A stretch of 64,000 nucleotides of DNA from Ceratorhiza oryzae-sativae (lineage: Eukaryota > Basidiomycota > Agaricomycetes > Cantharellales > Ceratobasidiaceae). The notes below the pieces were generated by a model. That model was given only the letters and a program-made list of their open reading frames with translations, made no database searches and was not told the origin of the DNA. Positions 1 through 12,738 of the stretch are shown piece after piece. The position numbers and the translations under genes were made by a program. Within the stretch, counting starts at the first letter, position 1; each line of letters opens with the position of its first letter. The stretch lies in NCBI GenBank assembly GCA_030998015.1, contig JARWMV010000240.1, forward strand, positions 930,001 to 994,000. Direction: 5' to 3'.

Positions 1-190
1 ATGAAGGAAAACCAGCGGCATTGTTCGTTTGAGCCTCATGTCCATCACGCCAAGATCAAATAAGTCTTCTTCCACCACCTCGATCAAAGCTTCTGCACGG
101 CTCCTCCCTGCGTCTCCGGGCCATCGCTGAAGCCACTGCCAGACCCGCCCATTCAAGAGCGGGCATGTTCTAGTTAGCCTTGAGCGATGC
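1..190 (-). other. possible partial coding end at left edge
   Basis: Reading the minus strand, one frame stays open for about 55 codons up to the window edge. Its composition is protein-like (several Trp, then an acidic stretch followed by a basic one), for example the pieces RVWQWLQRW and LIEVVEEDLFDLG. No start codon, splice site or domain can be fixed because the gene would continue beyond position 1. I do not recognise the family. It may be chance. Confidence 0.22.
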
Positions 191-2613
191 CCTCGACGAC
201 GGCCTTGAAGCCGACACACACTCGGACTGCAGAAGAGGACAATGACAAAAGGCGTCATCCCCCGGACGAACAATTTCAGCCGAACAGCGTAGATTCGTTA
301 ATATAAAGACCCTCACTTGACATAGATTAAACGAACCGCATCGCAGCGAGACCGTGTTGACCTACGATCACCCGTTTTTTTGGCAATTGATTGGCTCGCT
401 AACCACCCTGTCCGTGCCGAGCCGAAATGAGTGTGCCATCTAATAAAGTCAAGCCTAGCCATATGACCTGATGATAAATTTGTTGCGATTCACCTACTAG
501 CTAAAGTGAGAGGGTGGAATGCGCTGATCTCCCGCCACCTGGAATCGCAACCTGAGAGATCCCAGGTGCCTATTTTCCGTTCGGTGAAAGGTCCGTGCTG
601 CAGATTACAAGAAATGTATGACCAACGGTCACGTTCTCTATTAGGCTGGTCGGAAGCGCAATATAAACCGTTCAAACTACGCATGAAGCGTCTGAATGGT
701 TCTTTCACATGTCATATACCAATATGAGTGTTGCAAAATATCTCCAACGCACCGAGTCGTCCACCTGCTCTTGAAATGAGGTCGCCTGATGTGGCAGGCA
801 AGTAGAAAATGTTTTCAATACGTATACCAGAAGTCGACTGCGCAAGGCTTACAACGGGAGCCGGGAATCGGGGTAGCATATAGTCTAGGGAGGCCAAATA
901 TATCCAATACCCACGGCGTCCCATTTTTTGGGAGTGCGTGGCTGAGCGTATTTTGAGATTATGACTATATTTTAGTAGTCTGCATTGTCAAAAATTGGAC
1001 AGGCGGTGTGGACTGCGTCATAGTACTCTTTTAGCGCGGAGCTGGTGGAGACTCCGATTTTGTCCATCACATTTGGGCTCCTTGTGGTATGGCTGGCCCT
1101 GAATTTGCCCACTCCTGAAAATTAACATTTTGTGGGACCATAGAGAGCGTAGCCCTCGCTGCCACCTCTCTGTAACCCCCCCCCCCAAGTGCCCGAGCAC
1201 GCAAGTCGATAACAAACAGCCGAAGAACCTGTCCACGGGCGGTTGGAGATTTTCTTCGTGTCAGTCGCCCGAGTTTCATGGAGAGCGCGTGTAATAGTGT
1301 TGCACCTTTCGGGGGATATCCACCAAGTGTGAGCGGTGTATCAGTTTCATCGGATTGGACCCATGCGAAAGCCGAGCGCCTTGCGGGGCATGGTGTTCCA
1401 GGCTCAGTGTGATTGTATGGCCATTTGGATATAGTCCAACGACGCAGGACTCCCTGGCAGGAAAGAGTGGTGATACAGTCAAGGGGATGACAAGACCGCT
1501 ATCAGTCCTAGTCGAGACCACGTCCACAGCCTTGGTTCCTCTCATCATATCTGCGCTATCGTCGTCCTAGACTTCGATAATGAACTTGTCTAACATGGTG
1601 ACAGTCACGAATTACGCTACACGAGGAAGTATTCGCACCCGCCCTGGGTCCCGCTGATGACCTCAGCCGGCGAAGATACCTGGTTGTGGTGAACAGTCTA
1701 GACTTCACCTTTGATACTAAACATCACATTGGCTTTAGGCCTAGTGATTCGAAAGGCAAGTTGAGACGCGTAGTGAACAGGCCACCCCCACGGTTCACTG
1801 GAACAGACCAGGGCGCGAGATCGTGTCTTGACCCTGCGCAAGAGTGGTGCGGGGATCGCGCCTCTGGCTGAGAGAAAGGATCTCTAGGCGCGTGACCCTA
1901 GTAGGGACGACTGGAGCCAAGAGAGGGGCACTAGCCCGCCGCGAGTCGGTTCATCATCAGCGTACAAGAGCTCGCATATACGCTGGCTCCGATCTAGTCA
2001 ATTGCATTCCACTCTGCGGCGACAGATGTCCAGTTCCCGCGCACTACCACAACACACATGGGAGAAGCAGGATAAAAAAAATCCCCAATTTGGAAAGAAA
2101 AAGGCGATAGATCGACTGTATCTACGAAAGACAGGTCCAGTCGGTGGCGGGAAAGGCAAGGCAGGCGCGGCAGCACACCGTGGTAAACGCTCACGTGACA
2201 GAATGGCTCACGAATCCTGATCGAATTATATTGTCGTTTATCCGCTACACAGAATACGGGATTAAAAAGATTCCTGGAGGTGCCGCATGCTCCTAAACAT
2301 TTCTACGACCTTCAATCCATCCCACGCATGATCTCACATGTCCCTTTTTATCAGCGTGATGCAAGGATGCAGGTGGTGCTGTTTTCACAAGCATAGGGGC
2401 CAGAAAATGGAATACAGAGTCAAACAACAAGGGCACCGAGAACGTAAAGGGGATGAAACAAAGAATGTATATACGTATGGACGAATCGAACAGAACACGC
2501 AGATATATAAAAAAAAAGACCGCGGGCACACCGGTCAAGGTCGAACAAGAGTTAATACTCCTTGGCCTAGATTTCCAACCACGCAACACCTATCCCGAAG
2601 AGCTCCAAACAAT
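191..2613. other. intergenic, no gene recognised
   Basis: Short open frames occur on both strands, but none shows a recognisable motif, consistent splice sites or a plausible start. There is a run of ten C at 1179-1188 and short A runs near 2074 and 2509. I see nothing else supportable here. Confidence 0.5.
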
Positions 2614-4494
2614 TTACGCCCCACCAGATCGTCGAGAACGGAACGGCTCCGTCGCCTAATGCACAAAACACCCATCAGCACACCAACTATCAAACCAACC
2701 ACGTTCAACTCACCTGTCTATAATCTGGAGGCAACATCTCGCTGTAATCGTCCCCACTCCTATCCGACACCGGACCCCAATCCTGCGGTCGCTCTGGTAC
2801 CCGCATCCGATTCTCGCGCAACTCGTCCTCGGTCATATCCCCGCGCGTGCCCGTGCTCACAACCGCTACCGGACGACCCTTTATATTCGGCGGCGGGACC
2901 ATCTCATGCACACGCGAGTCGGATTCGGACAATTGGGTAATACTGCTCAGCGGCTGATGTCGCGTCGACGGGCGAGTTGGAGCACCAGTCGCCGATCCTG
3001 CTCCCGAGGACGATCCGGGACCTTGCGAGTCGCTGACCGAGCTGGGAGGGTAGGTGCTCAGCGAGTGCGAGCCCGACTGTGGGTTCGAGTGCGTGTAGCC
3101 TATGTACGCAGGGTCGTTTGCCCACGGTTGGTCTCGTCCCATCGAGCTGGCCGGGTTGGTGGCGTCACTCCATCCGGGACCGCCGCCCGCGGGTCCGTAC
3201 CCGGCCGGCGGGACGTATGATTTGTCCTCTGGGTTCAGCAAGTCGGCACCCCCACTCATCTTTTTTCGTCGGCGTACAAACCACCAAACGGCGGCGATCA
3301 ACCACGCCAGGCCGATCACGACCCCACAGACGGTGCCCGCAATGATCGGTGTTAGAGCCTTGCCATTGGGGTTCGATTGGGATGCCGAAGAGGAAGAGGA
3401 TTGGAGAATGTCGATATAGTCTATGTCTAGGAACGCCCCGTTTTGGGTGTTGGTGACTGTCACTTTGTGTTTGCCGTATCCGAGTCCATCCGCGTAATAC
3501 TGGTACATGAGATTGAGTTGACAAGGTGACTGATGGGAGAGGGAGGAAAACATACGAGGAGCTGTTGAGGGTGATAATCCTGGGTGGAACCATTCAATCC
3601 AACAGGGGTGTGATCGTCGACCTGGACGTTGTACGTGCCGTGATCCTTGAGTGTACCTCCGTACAAATAGAAACCAGAGCCCTCGAACGTCAGGGATGCT
3701 TGTGCGCCGCCCACACTCGTTGCACTATTCCAGATCCAGTCAGCTGCCGATCACCTGTGTCGCATGACACTCACTGCTCAGTCTGGTTATGATAGTCGCC
3801 AACATATTGGCTGGTTGTGAACCAGGCGGCGCCAGGGGTGGTGTACGTGAATCCTCCATCGTCTACAGTGATGTTCGAATATGGGCTACCGGGCGAGATG
3901 AATGCGCACATGAGCCGGTGCCGGGGCGAAACAAAAAGTTGAGCGAAAAACGTACGCAGGATCGTTGGACGTCCAGGTGATAAAATCTATATCAACATAC
4001 GGACGACCAGTGTCGGCACCACCATCGTTGGTCAAAACAACAGTGTGCAAGCCATTCAATAGGCCTGATTTCGCAAATATCGGCTAGAATGATGGCTTAG
4101 CGTCGCTTGGCGGACAAGGATGAGAGCAAGGCGTACGTATTGGTACACCCCATCTGTCCCATCTGCCTGCAGTGGAGCATAGCCGTCCAATCGCTCTGCC
4201 TGGCCGTTGTCAATTGTCACAATGTAATGACCGTGGTTCTGTCGCTTGGCACCAAATATATAAATCGCGGTGCCATTGAACGTGATGGACGCCTGGTGAC
4301 CGCCATTCAGCAGCTCGAAGACGACAGGACACATGAGAAAGCCTTACCTGGGAGCCATCGGTATTGCTGGAGTGGAACGACTGGCCCCAGTACCGGTTCG
4401 TAAAGGGATCGCTCGTCGACTTGTACGAATCGGTCCACTGGCCCCTGTACGTGATGAGCGGCGAGAGGTCGTCGATGGTTATGTTGTAGGGCAT
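2614..4494 (-). CDS. single-pass membrane protein with two extracellular beta-sandwich (galactose-binding-like) repeats
   Basis: Seven exons predicted on the minus strand: 4348-4494, 4137-4313, 3956-4083, 3775-3885, 3556-3724, 2714-3499 and 2614-2655 (1,560 nt, 519 aa). All introns are about 50-70 nt and GT-AG, and every junction keeps frame. The protein begins MPYNITIDD and holds two copies of the same module, each with a VDD/IDD start, a gas/SxTFxGxxxYxxG core, a DHGxYxVxxD strand and a final HTVxxTNxxxG...xxDIDFI segment. A hydrophobic helix of about 22 residues (from PIIAGTVCGV) followed by RRRKK marks one membrane span with a cytosolic, Pro/Ser-rich tail. Such proteins form large families in Agaricomycetes; their ligands are unknown. 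No signal peptide is visible at the chosen ATG, so an additional upstream 5' exon is possible. Stopping at 2705 by read-through would ignore a strong GTGAGT donor. Confidence 0.8.
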
Positions 4495-7400
4495 GGCGGA
4501 GGGTGGTGGTCGGGAAGAACAACCAGTGCTGCTTCCAACTGATCCAGCTCCAAGAACTGCGGCAGAGAGGGTCTACACCCGAAGTCGTTGGTGCTCCACC
4601 CCAACCTCAACTTAGACTCGGGAACGATAGAGTAACAGAATCTACAAAAATATAAAACTGGCAAGTACGGGAGGCTCGGTCTGTGCTCAAAGGTAGATAT
4701 ATTGAGGATGTGTGCAGTCACATCGGAGAAAACGAAGACGCATCACTGCCTTCTCAAGCGCTCATATCACAGCCACGTGGGTCATTTCTCCCCTCAGCAA
4801 CCGTCCCTGTAACGATCGAACACGACGTGGCTATTTAACCTCGAGTCTTGAAATACACAGGTTTGTTGGTTACGGCAAAAGGATTTGCTCATGCCCACCG
4901 AGTATGGCCGATCCCAGCCATAACCATATATGCTGGATGAACATAACGGTGAGCGTGTATCGATCCAAGGTTCTGTGTTGGATGTCCTTACAACTAGTCC
5001 CCAGAACCTAGCAATATTGCGCGTTCCCGCGAACTTCACAAAGGAAGCTCGTGGCTACCCTGATCTAGCGAGACAACATAATCATAATCATGATTTATGC
5101 TTTGGTTGTTAAAACCTTTGTTGGATGGTCTCTGTCGTTGACTGAGTTGGTATAGGGCAAGTGTGTCTAGAAAAGGCCACTAGTAACTCGATAACATCGC
5201 TCCCCAGCAGGCCAGAAGTTGATTGATCAATCATGGTTGATTTTTGGTAAATTTACCCCATCCTCCCGAGGTCTATTCTAAAGGCTTTATCTGCAGCTTT
5301 AATGCCAGGACGAGCTACAGCCGGATCCTCAAAACTGTGCCCATGGTTTGGGATGATAGCATGCATTTTAATGGAACTTATATTGGTCGGGCTAGGTTGT
5401 TCTTCACGGCTGTTGAAGTCGTTGCGAATGACGAGCCTGACATAGGCTTTTTTAATATTCCTTTTGAGATCTCACACAGAACCCGCCGGCTCGACCGCGG
5501 TGAAGGGTGCCTTCAGAAAACCGAGTAATAGAAGCGTCAAACTCCTATCGAGCTTGCCTAAATGACTTCGCCTTGCGCACCCCTCCGAGGTGCTGGGAAT
5601 ATTTGCCCATGTGATGGGCTCACTTAATAGTTCCTGGGCTTACGGTGGGGTACCTAAAGCACCTTCAGTGTGAGAGGTCTGCATGCTCTTGGATTTCGCC
5701 TCATGTTGCTGTTGCGCACTTTTTATTCTATCTAGCATCCAACAACGCCGAATATAAAATCTTGTGTGGCAGGTGCTCCTGCGGTACCAGAGCTCGCTCA
5801 AACTCCCCAAATGAAACTACACTCCACGAGCGAGATTCGAGGATTAATGCAAGTAGAGCCTCGATAATGCATCTATACCGTGGGAGGGATATGACACAAA
5901 TAAACCATTTTACATGTTGTTCGGGTGTGGACACACCCCGGAGCGTAAATGCGCTCCCAGGCTCATGGTTGGGGGCTCTCATGGCGGTTGCCACGAATCA
6001 ATCCGCAGATGAATCTGTGTAAGGTACGGATCTAGCCGCATGACATCTGCTAGCTTAGTTGATAGTTGTGGTTATAAGCCGTCAGATGTCCAGCTGAATC
6101 CATGCCAGTCCCAGTCTGTCTATGACCCCCGCCCTTGCCTCGTCCTCTCTACTGCTCGATTGTTTAGACCTCGCAATCTTCCTACCTCTACTTCCATTTT
6201 CACTTGCATTTTTCGCATCTCAATTTTCCTATTTTTCGACCTCCTGCCTTCAGTCGCCAGACTTTAGCGCACCATTTGGACACTAATATCCAGGATTTTG
6301 TTTGATCAACTTCTACCCGCTATACCTAAACCTTCCTAGTTGGGATCTCCGCCTCGCTCGAGGCGCCTATAGTTCTATGACTGGATCTGACTGGAAGGAG
6401 GTTTTTAGGTGGAATGACTAGTAGGACGGGAAGAAGTGACGATTCATATATGCGCTTGCGCGGATAAGCCTTATTATGTACATGTATTTGTGGCAGGCAT
6501 AATCTCATAATCCAAAAAAAAAAAAAAACCCTAAACCTTCCTTTACAATTTTCGCACCCCTGCCCACTAAACTTGTGCGTCCTTTAGCTGATCCGTGACT
6601 AATGCGCCTGGGTGCGTTTCACCACGATTCAACCTCCAATAGGAGTGGCACAGCTTGGTCGGCCCTTGCCACTGCCAATGCTCTCATACGTAGCCTATGC
6701 GGAGCAATGGCTCATATAGCCGTGACCAATTCGAAGATAGAATATCATAAACATTTCCTTCTTTTTCTCTACAAACCTCCCATATGCAGTACAACCTGCA
6801 ATCTCCGATGCCATGGAGAACGTGACTGGAACCTTTGATTGATTTCACTCCTATTCCAACCTGATACGTCAACCAATGTATGAACCCACATTAGACACTC
6901 CTAGCGGTATGGCGTTTCCGGGTTATCGTTTACGAGTTCGCACATATGCTAATTCTAGACCCGTTTTGGAAAATTTACCATGAAACCGAGCGGGTCTGGG
7001 AGCCTTGGGTATGTGTTCATTAGACTGCTTGAACGTCTGGCTGATCCCGAACTCGTACACCATAGTTTGAAAATATAGTATTGCCAAAAGTGTCCACTAT
7101 GCCAAGTACCTCGCACGCGTTGAGGCGTCCATATTTGACAGACAACACCCAGCTTGGTCGTTCCAGGTCGGACGCTCCGGGATATGCGAGGTGCGCATAC
7201 AAAGCCCCGCACACGGGGTGCGCCTAGAAGAATTGGACTCACTGTCGACGACAGTGGACTTGATTGTATATATATGGGTGTTATTCTGATCATGGGTGGG
7301 CAGGGGGACCTCGTTGTAGCCTCCGCACGGGGCCAAGGATTGCGTGTGTGTTTGCCTTCTGACAGTCTTCCTTCAACTCATGCCAAGTTCCAGGGTACCA

Positions 7401-7703
7401 TATTCAATTGGAATCTGTAAATCCAGCCTTGACATGAACGTCATCTAATCACCTTACATAGTCTATCATGAATAAATCTCTGCCCAAATCCGACGCCGAA
7501 ATGGGTATGCAGGCCGTATCGTTTGAACACACTCACGACGCCGAGAATGGAATGACCCAATTACATAATAGGAGTTTTATACAACGTTTACATGAACCGC
7601 ACACGCACACACACACGACACGTGGGTACCCAGGATGTCATACGGAATGGCCAAGAATCGAAATTCAGGGCTGGATCTCTATAAGAATCAATTAGAATTT
7701 CAT
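4495..7703. other. intergenic, no gene recognised
   Basis: About 3.2 kb without a supportable gene. It contains a run of 15 A near 6513-6527 and a short CA-rich microsatellite near 7601-7620. Open frames are short and lack domains or splice logic. Confidence 0.5.
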
Positions 7704-10700
7704 CTATCTAAACGAAGTAATTGACCCACAAGACTCTGTCGGATCAAAAAGGTAGGCTAATCCAGCCAGTAACTGCACGTCAGGGTCAGCCCAATCCTTG
7801 ATCTCCTTCCATTGTGCAATGACATCCCCAAACTCTTCGTGATCTGACCACGATTCTAGTATGGTGCTGTAAATTTTGTTTACAACTACATGATTCGACG
7901 CCATGATGACCGCTTCAGTTTCAGCAGCCTGGAGAAGTATTGCAATGTCGCGAAAAACGGTAATGCGTGCGCACGATTTTCCGTATCATAGCTCAAGCCA
8001 TCGACTACGATTTGAGCACATTGAAGAAGCCCAGGGAGAGCACATGTACGAATGCAACCGCATTTTTGACAGACGGAATGCAATCTTGCCAGAGAACGTA
8101 CAGCCTTGACGATGAAGTTGGCAGAAAATTGGCCATCTTCTTGAATTTCCAGCAAGCTAATAAGAGACCCAAATCCGTGCTGATCCTTAATGAGAAGCGA
8201 AGTATAAGTGTCCCTCAAATCAAAATGGAGAGAAACATCTTCCTCAAGCATCTCTTGAATGTCTGCTAGAATAAGCTTGATTTTGGGAATTTGATTCGGT
8301 TGTTGTGTCAGAAGATATACGAAGTCAGAAAGAGCCATAGATGGAACCCCTCTACTTCGAAACACGGTCTGACCTTCAAGACTTTTGATGGAGAATAGCT
8401 CGAGTAAGTAGTCAACTGTCCCCGGTTTCAAGTATTTATAGTTCAAGCGGGTGGACTTGATTAGCTGTTTGATAATATCTGAATGGGTTTCCGTAGCCCT
8501 AACCATGGGATAGAACCCGGATGTCATTTTAGACCTTTGATAGAGGGCGCAGACGGCGATAATTGGGAGATTCCTGAGGAAGCAGCTGTCCGATAGCACC
8601 ACTGAGATCGTAGCTACTAACAGGAGTTGAATAATCGCGTTCCCCTCGACAATCTCTTCCGCTTGAAGAGTTTCCGGCCAACGATCAAGAATGAGCCTAA
8701 CACAATCCAGTGATTCACTGGCAGGTATTTTTTCATGCTCGTGAACCAGCGCCAGCCATTGACGAAACAGCGTAGGCCCCAAGACCGAGAGCGCCCTCCC
8801 AGCTGCATACTCGAGCTGTGGATTGGCCTCAATATCGGAAGATGCCATAATTCGGATGAGTCCAGCTATTAAATTATCTTCATCCCCAATTTCATAAGCA
8901 TCCAGATAGCGGTCGGAGCCTGTACCTGGTGTAACCACATAGAAGCACGGGATCTTATTGCTACTTTTTGACTGTGGTTGGTGCGTGCTCAGGTATGAAT
9001 TTGGGTTCAGGCAACTGCACCGCGCAGCTCGGTAGACAGATTCAAGTAGATAAGCAAGTGCATGGGTCCTAATTGGAGCGTATCCATTGTTGTGATAGCT
9101 TAAGCAAAAAGAAGCTCTTGATAACATTCGGCTGTAACGCCCTCGAAGTTCGAGTAGAGAGGATTCAAGTGTCAGCTCTTCGTTTTCAGTGGTCTGAGGC
9201 TCTATATTGATTATAGATACGTTCGGGGTTTGGCCATTGAGGGAGAGAGAAGTGTGCCCAGCTAAGATCTTGGAAGATGAATCGATGTCTTCTGATTTGG
9301 AGGTAGATAATTTTGTATTATTTTTGCCACGTTGAGTTATTGTAAACGTCTCGATCACCCGCAATTCAGCGCCAACAAGAATGGCATAAGAATCCGGGTG
9401 AAACTCTGGGCAGTCATTGCTCCAGATAGAGTCCAGGGCGTTGAACGCAGCTTCCGCGAGCTGCCTAGTCCTCTAAATGTTGATTTCAACAGGTTATTAG
9501 ACCCAGATAAGAAAGGTAGAGTGGGACACTTACATGAACCAGATTCAAAGGTGGAGCTTTGCCGCTATTCAAATCGATGTGAAGCTTGGCATGTGCTACT
9601 AGTGCATGCATGAGCGGAGGCAAGGCACCTGCATACCGTGCCACATTGAGCCCGCGACAAGCAGCAAGCTCTCGAGGATTGTTTGCTCTTGCTTCGCCCA
9701 CCCGCTGACAGATGATGTCGTACAAGGTGGTTAAAAGGGCATATCGATTTTCAGATAAATTCTGCCTATTGTTTGCCCTCTTGTTTAATTTCGCAGACTT
9801 AGTCACGCCTTGATGTTTCTGGGTTGTAGAGAGCGGGTTTGAATGTGTTTCACCAGAAACTTCTGGCACTTTGGTCTCCTCAGTAGAAATCTGGGAAAGA
9901 CGTAGACCAGACAGGGCCTGATATGCGCAGTCTCGAACTCCAGAATCGCGTGCATTTTCGGCCAACCACATGAGGGTGTGTAGCTCCATGTCCGATGTAT
10001 CTCCGCTTGCATCCCCTACTTCAAGAGAAGTACGACTGGAGCAACGAGCGGTGTCCATGAAAACGAATGTGAAGATAGCTTGAACGTATCTGGATATTTG
10101 CGTAACAAACGGACAACGCCAAACAGCACCCAATATGGTTGTCCCAACATAGAAGGAAAGCGTGATAGCAGTAATGATCGCCATAGTGATAGCAGTGCTA
10201 GAGTCTAGAGTCCACAAGTATATGACCAACCCAAGTGAGAACAACAATAGCGAGAGGTGCATCATTGCAGGTAGGAGGTCAATAATATGGAGTGCCCTCC
10301 ATCTAATTAGACCTTCAAGTCTTCTGTAGTGTTGAAGGGCATAGACGTGGGGGGCGCGAGGGCGTGATCCTACAAAGGCATCAAGCCACTCCTTTGCCAG
10401 CATAGAGATAAGCGCTGCGGCAAGGGAAAGCGCAAGTGATGTGTACCATAACCCATTAATCCAGCGAGCAGATAGAGTGGATGAAAAAGATGGGATTTGG
10501 ATGGGGGGCAGAACTTGGGGGTTCCCTTGCTCGATTCGCTGCTGTGACTGTGCGATGGAGAGTAAAAGCAAGACAACGACGTCGGTTGGATCTTGCTGAA
10601 GCAGTCCTTTGGAGTCAATGATAAATGCTGTCAAAATGGCAGAAAACAGCGCCGCCTTTAGCATATTCGTGTCAGAATTTGAGCAGACCCTCCGGAGCGC

Positions 10701-11077
10701 CCTCACTCACAAATACCAACATCACGTCCAAATTTCTATTTTTGCCATTCACAAGCTCCTGGTCATGCTCCTTAGCCTCCTCGACATATAACTGCCATAT
10801 CACAGAATCAGGTGCGAGTTCCTCTCCAGGTTTCTCTGCAGCAAGGCGCTCGACAGGTCTTGGACCAGCGGTTGTGCTAGAATTTGGCTGGCTGGCTGTA
10901 AAAATAGGTTGAATGAACGGAGCCTGTTTATTGACCTAATGTCCATTTTTTCAGTTACCATTGTTTCTCTTGCGCCATGTAATATTATCTTACAACAGCC
11001 TCATGATCCCGACTTTGGGGCAGCCTTAACCCCGAGAACTTGAGGTGGCTCAACCAAACGTTCTCAACCTCTATCAT
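7704..11077 (-). CDS. DUF6535-type multi-pass membrane protein A (one apparent frameshift)
   Basis: Four exons on the minus strand: 10994-11077, 10711-10887, 9534-10655 and 7704-9472. The N-terminal part matches protein B at 28.7 kb in order and motif: a short leader exon (WLSHLKFSGLRLP versus RLSDLKIAGLKLP), PGEELAP, LDVML(I/V)F, then AxLFSAxLxAF, SIAQSQQRIEQG, a SARWINGLW membrane helix, a MLAKEWL segment and LPAMMHLSLLLFSLGL. About four membrane helices lie in the first 300 residues; the rest (about 700 residues) is helical and soluble-looking. This corresponds to the DUF6535 family, abundant in Agaricomycetes and of unknown function. Near 7985 the frame shifts by one base: a GG in the coding strand where GGG would restore a conserved-looking continuation. 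With that base the last exon is 1,770 nt and the protein about 1,050 aa. I infer a homopolymer error. Confidence 0.8.
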
Positions 11078-12738
11078 ACTTCCTGGTTGTCTTATGGAGT
11101 GGTAGGTGAGAAACAGGCCGATATTCCTGTGGACGTCGGATCGAGAGCAAAACTTGCGTAGATTAGCACAAGGGGTTGGCGGCTTCTGGAGCACAATGTG
11201 GCTTATAATGAGATGCTCAATGTGCCCATCTTCGGCCCTGAGAATGGTTGACAGGCGCCCATCAAGCAATGTCCACGGATTGCGGTGCCATGTGATCAAG
11301 TTTGGCCTCCCGCAAGATGGGCGATCAGAATTCATGTGAGGAAATAACCCGATGGATGGACACGATAAGCTGATAGAGGCCACGGGACGAACGGAGAAGA
11401 GTGAAAAAGAACAGTGGATTGCACAGTGCGCCCGCTGGAACTAAAGGAATAGGCCGTTGGCGCCCAGTTCTTTCATTGACCCTAAGAGGCGTATCATTCG
11501 ATACTCTACTTCTGTTGGTGCGAGGCCGGCGCGTTGGACTCGGGACACTGAGTTGAGGGAAAAGAAAGGCTGACTTGCGCCTGTGCGTGAGGTCGACCCT
11601 ACGGCAGCTGTAACTGTTCGATTTCAGTGTTACATGCATGTAATGCGGTCATGTGACTCTGCTTATGCATATACGGTTGGAGTTTGTATACCCTCAGTTC
11701 TTGTTCACTTCCGTGTCTGGAGCTGAGGTATGTTTGATATTTTATTTAGTTTCATTTTGATTAGATTCCTGTAGTATATCACTATCTACGGGTTAGAATA
11801 GAGTTCTTGTTCACTTTCGTGTCTGGAGCTGAGTATATCGCTATCCACAGCTCTCCCGAAACCTTCCCTACCCAAAGTAACAAGTGCAATGCATCATTCT
11901 AACCCAGGCGGTGTAAGGGCATCATTCGAATCGACCGCCATCAGTCTTAATATTGAAGCGAGTTTATTACTTATCCCGGAATCTTCGGCAAATCGAATAG
12001 CCTATAACCGACGTATCGTCGCCCGATATATATACAGGGTAACGAGGCCCCAAGCGCGGTGTGGAAGACTTAGTCCTGTCATCGTTCACCATTCATATTT
12101 AAAACCCTGTTCGAAAGTCCATTTCGAGCGAGAATTCCTCAAACTTTGATAAAGACTTGTCCGGCCTGAAGTGTCGTATTGTTTCTAGCAAGCGGTATGT
12201 GTAGATAATAAATACCGCCTCTCGTGGTTAGTCCTTACGCTACCAAAATCTTGCGGTCGTTCATTGCCCTTATCTAACTGAAAACTATGTTGGCCGTCCT
12301 TGCCGCGCCCGGCACCAAAAGGCGGTCTGCACTGCTGTCGAGCTACTCAATGTTTATAATTAGATCGACCTGGCACGGGATTCAGTGATAGAAATACAAG
12401 TAGCTGTATGAAACACTGGGCAACTTCGACCGTGTACAATTACCCCCCTCCCCAATGTGCTCGACTCGTGTAAACAATCAAATTACCGAGTAAGATGTAT
12501 TTTATTCAGCATTCACACGCGTGTTATTACATGTGTTGAGCCACAAAGGGAGAGACTTTAAATGCTTCTTTAAACAAAGCCGTTCTAGAAGAGCATCGCG
12601 GTGATCATGCAGAGCCGATATCAATACTAGGGCTAGAATAGAAGAGTCTATTATATTAAGTATAGATACAGTGGGTCAATCATCCGTCCATAAAGTATAA
12701 GGTTACATCGATTCACAACTATGCCCAGCCCTGAATGT
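11078..12738. other. intergenic region
   Basis: No coding gene recognised between the divergent 5' end of the DUF6535 gene A and the 3' end of the P450 gene. It includes the short duplicated segment at 11697-11848, listed separately. Confidence 0.5.
11697..11848. repeat. short direct repeat, two copies about 106 bp apart
   Basis: A 31-bp unit starting GTTCTTGTTCACTT and ending TGGAGCTGAG occurs at 11697-11727 and again at 11803-11833 with one mismatch. A second related pair (TATATCACTATCTAC and TATATCGCTATCCAC) lies beside them, so the whole block looks like a partial tandem duplication. Confidence 0.75.

Noticed and set aside
2705..2713. Stop of the beta-sandwich membrane protein by read-through at 2705
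   Set aside because: A strong GTGAGT donor precedes it and a downstream exon 2614-2655 gives an in-frame end, so this stop lies in an intron.
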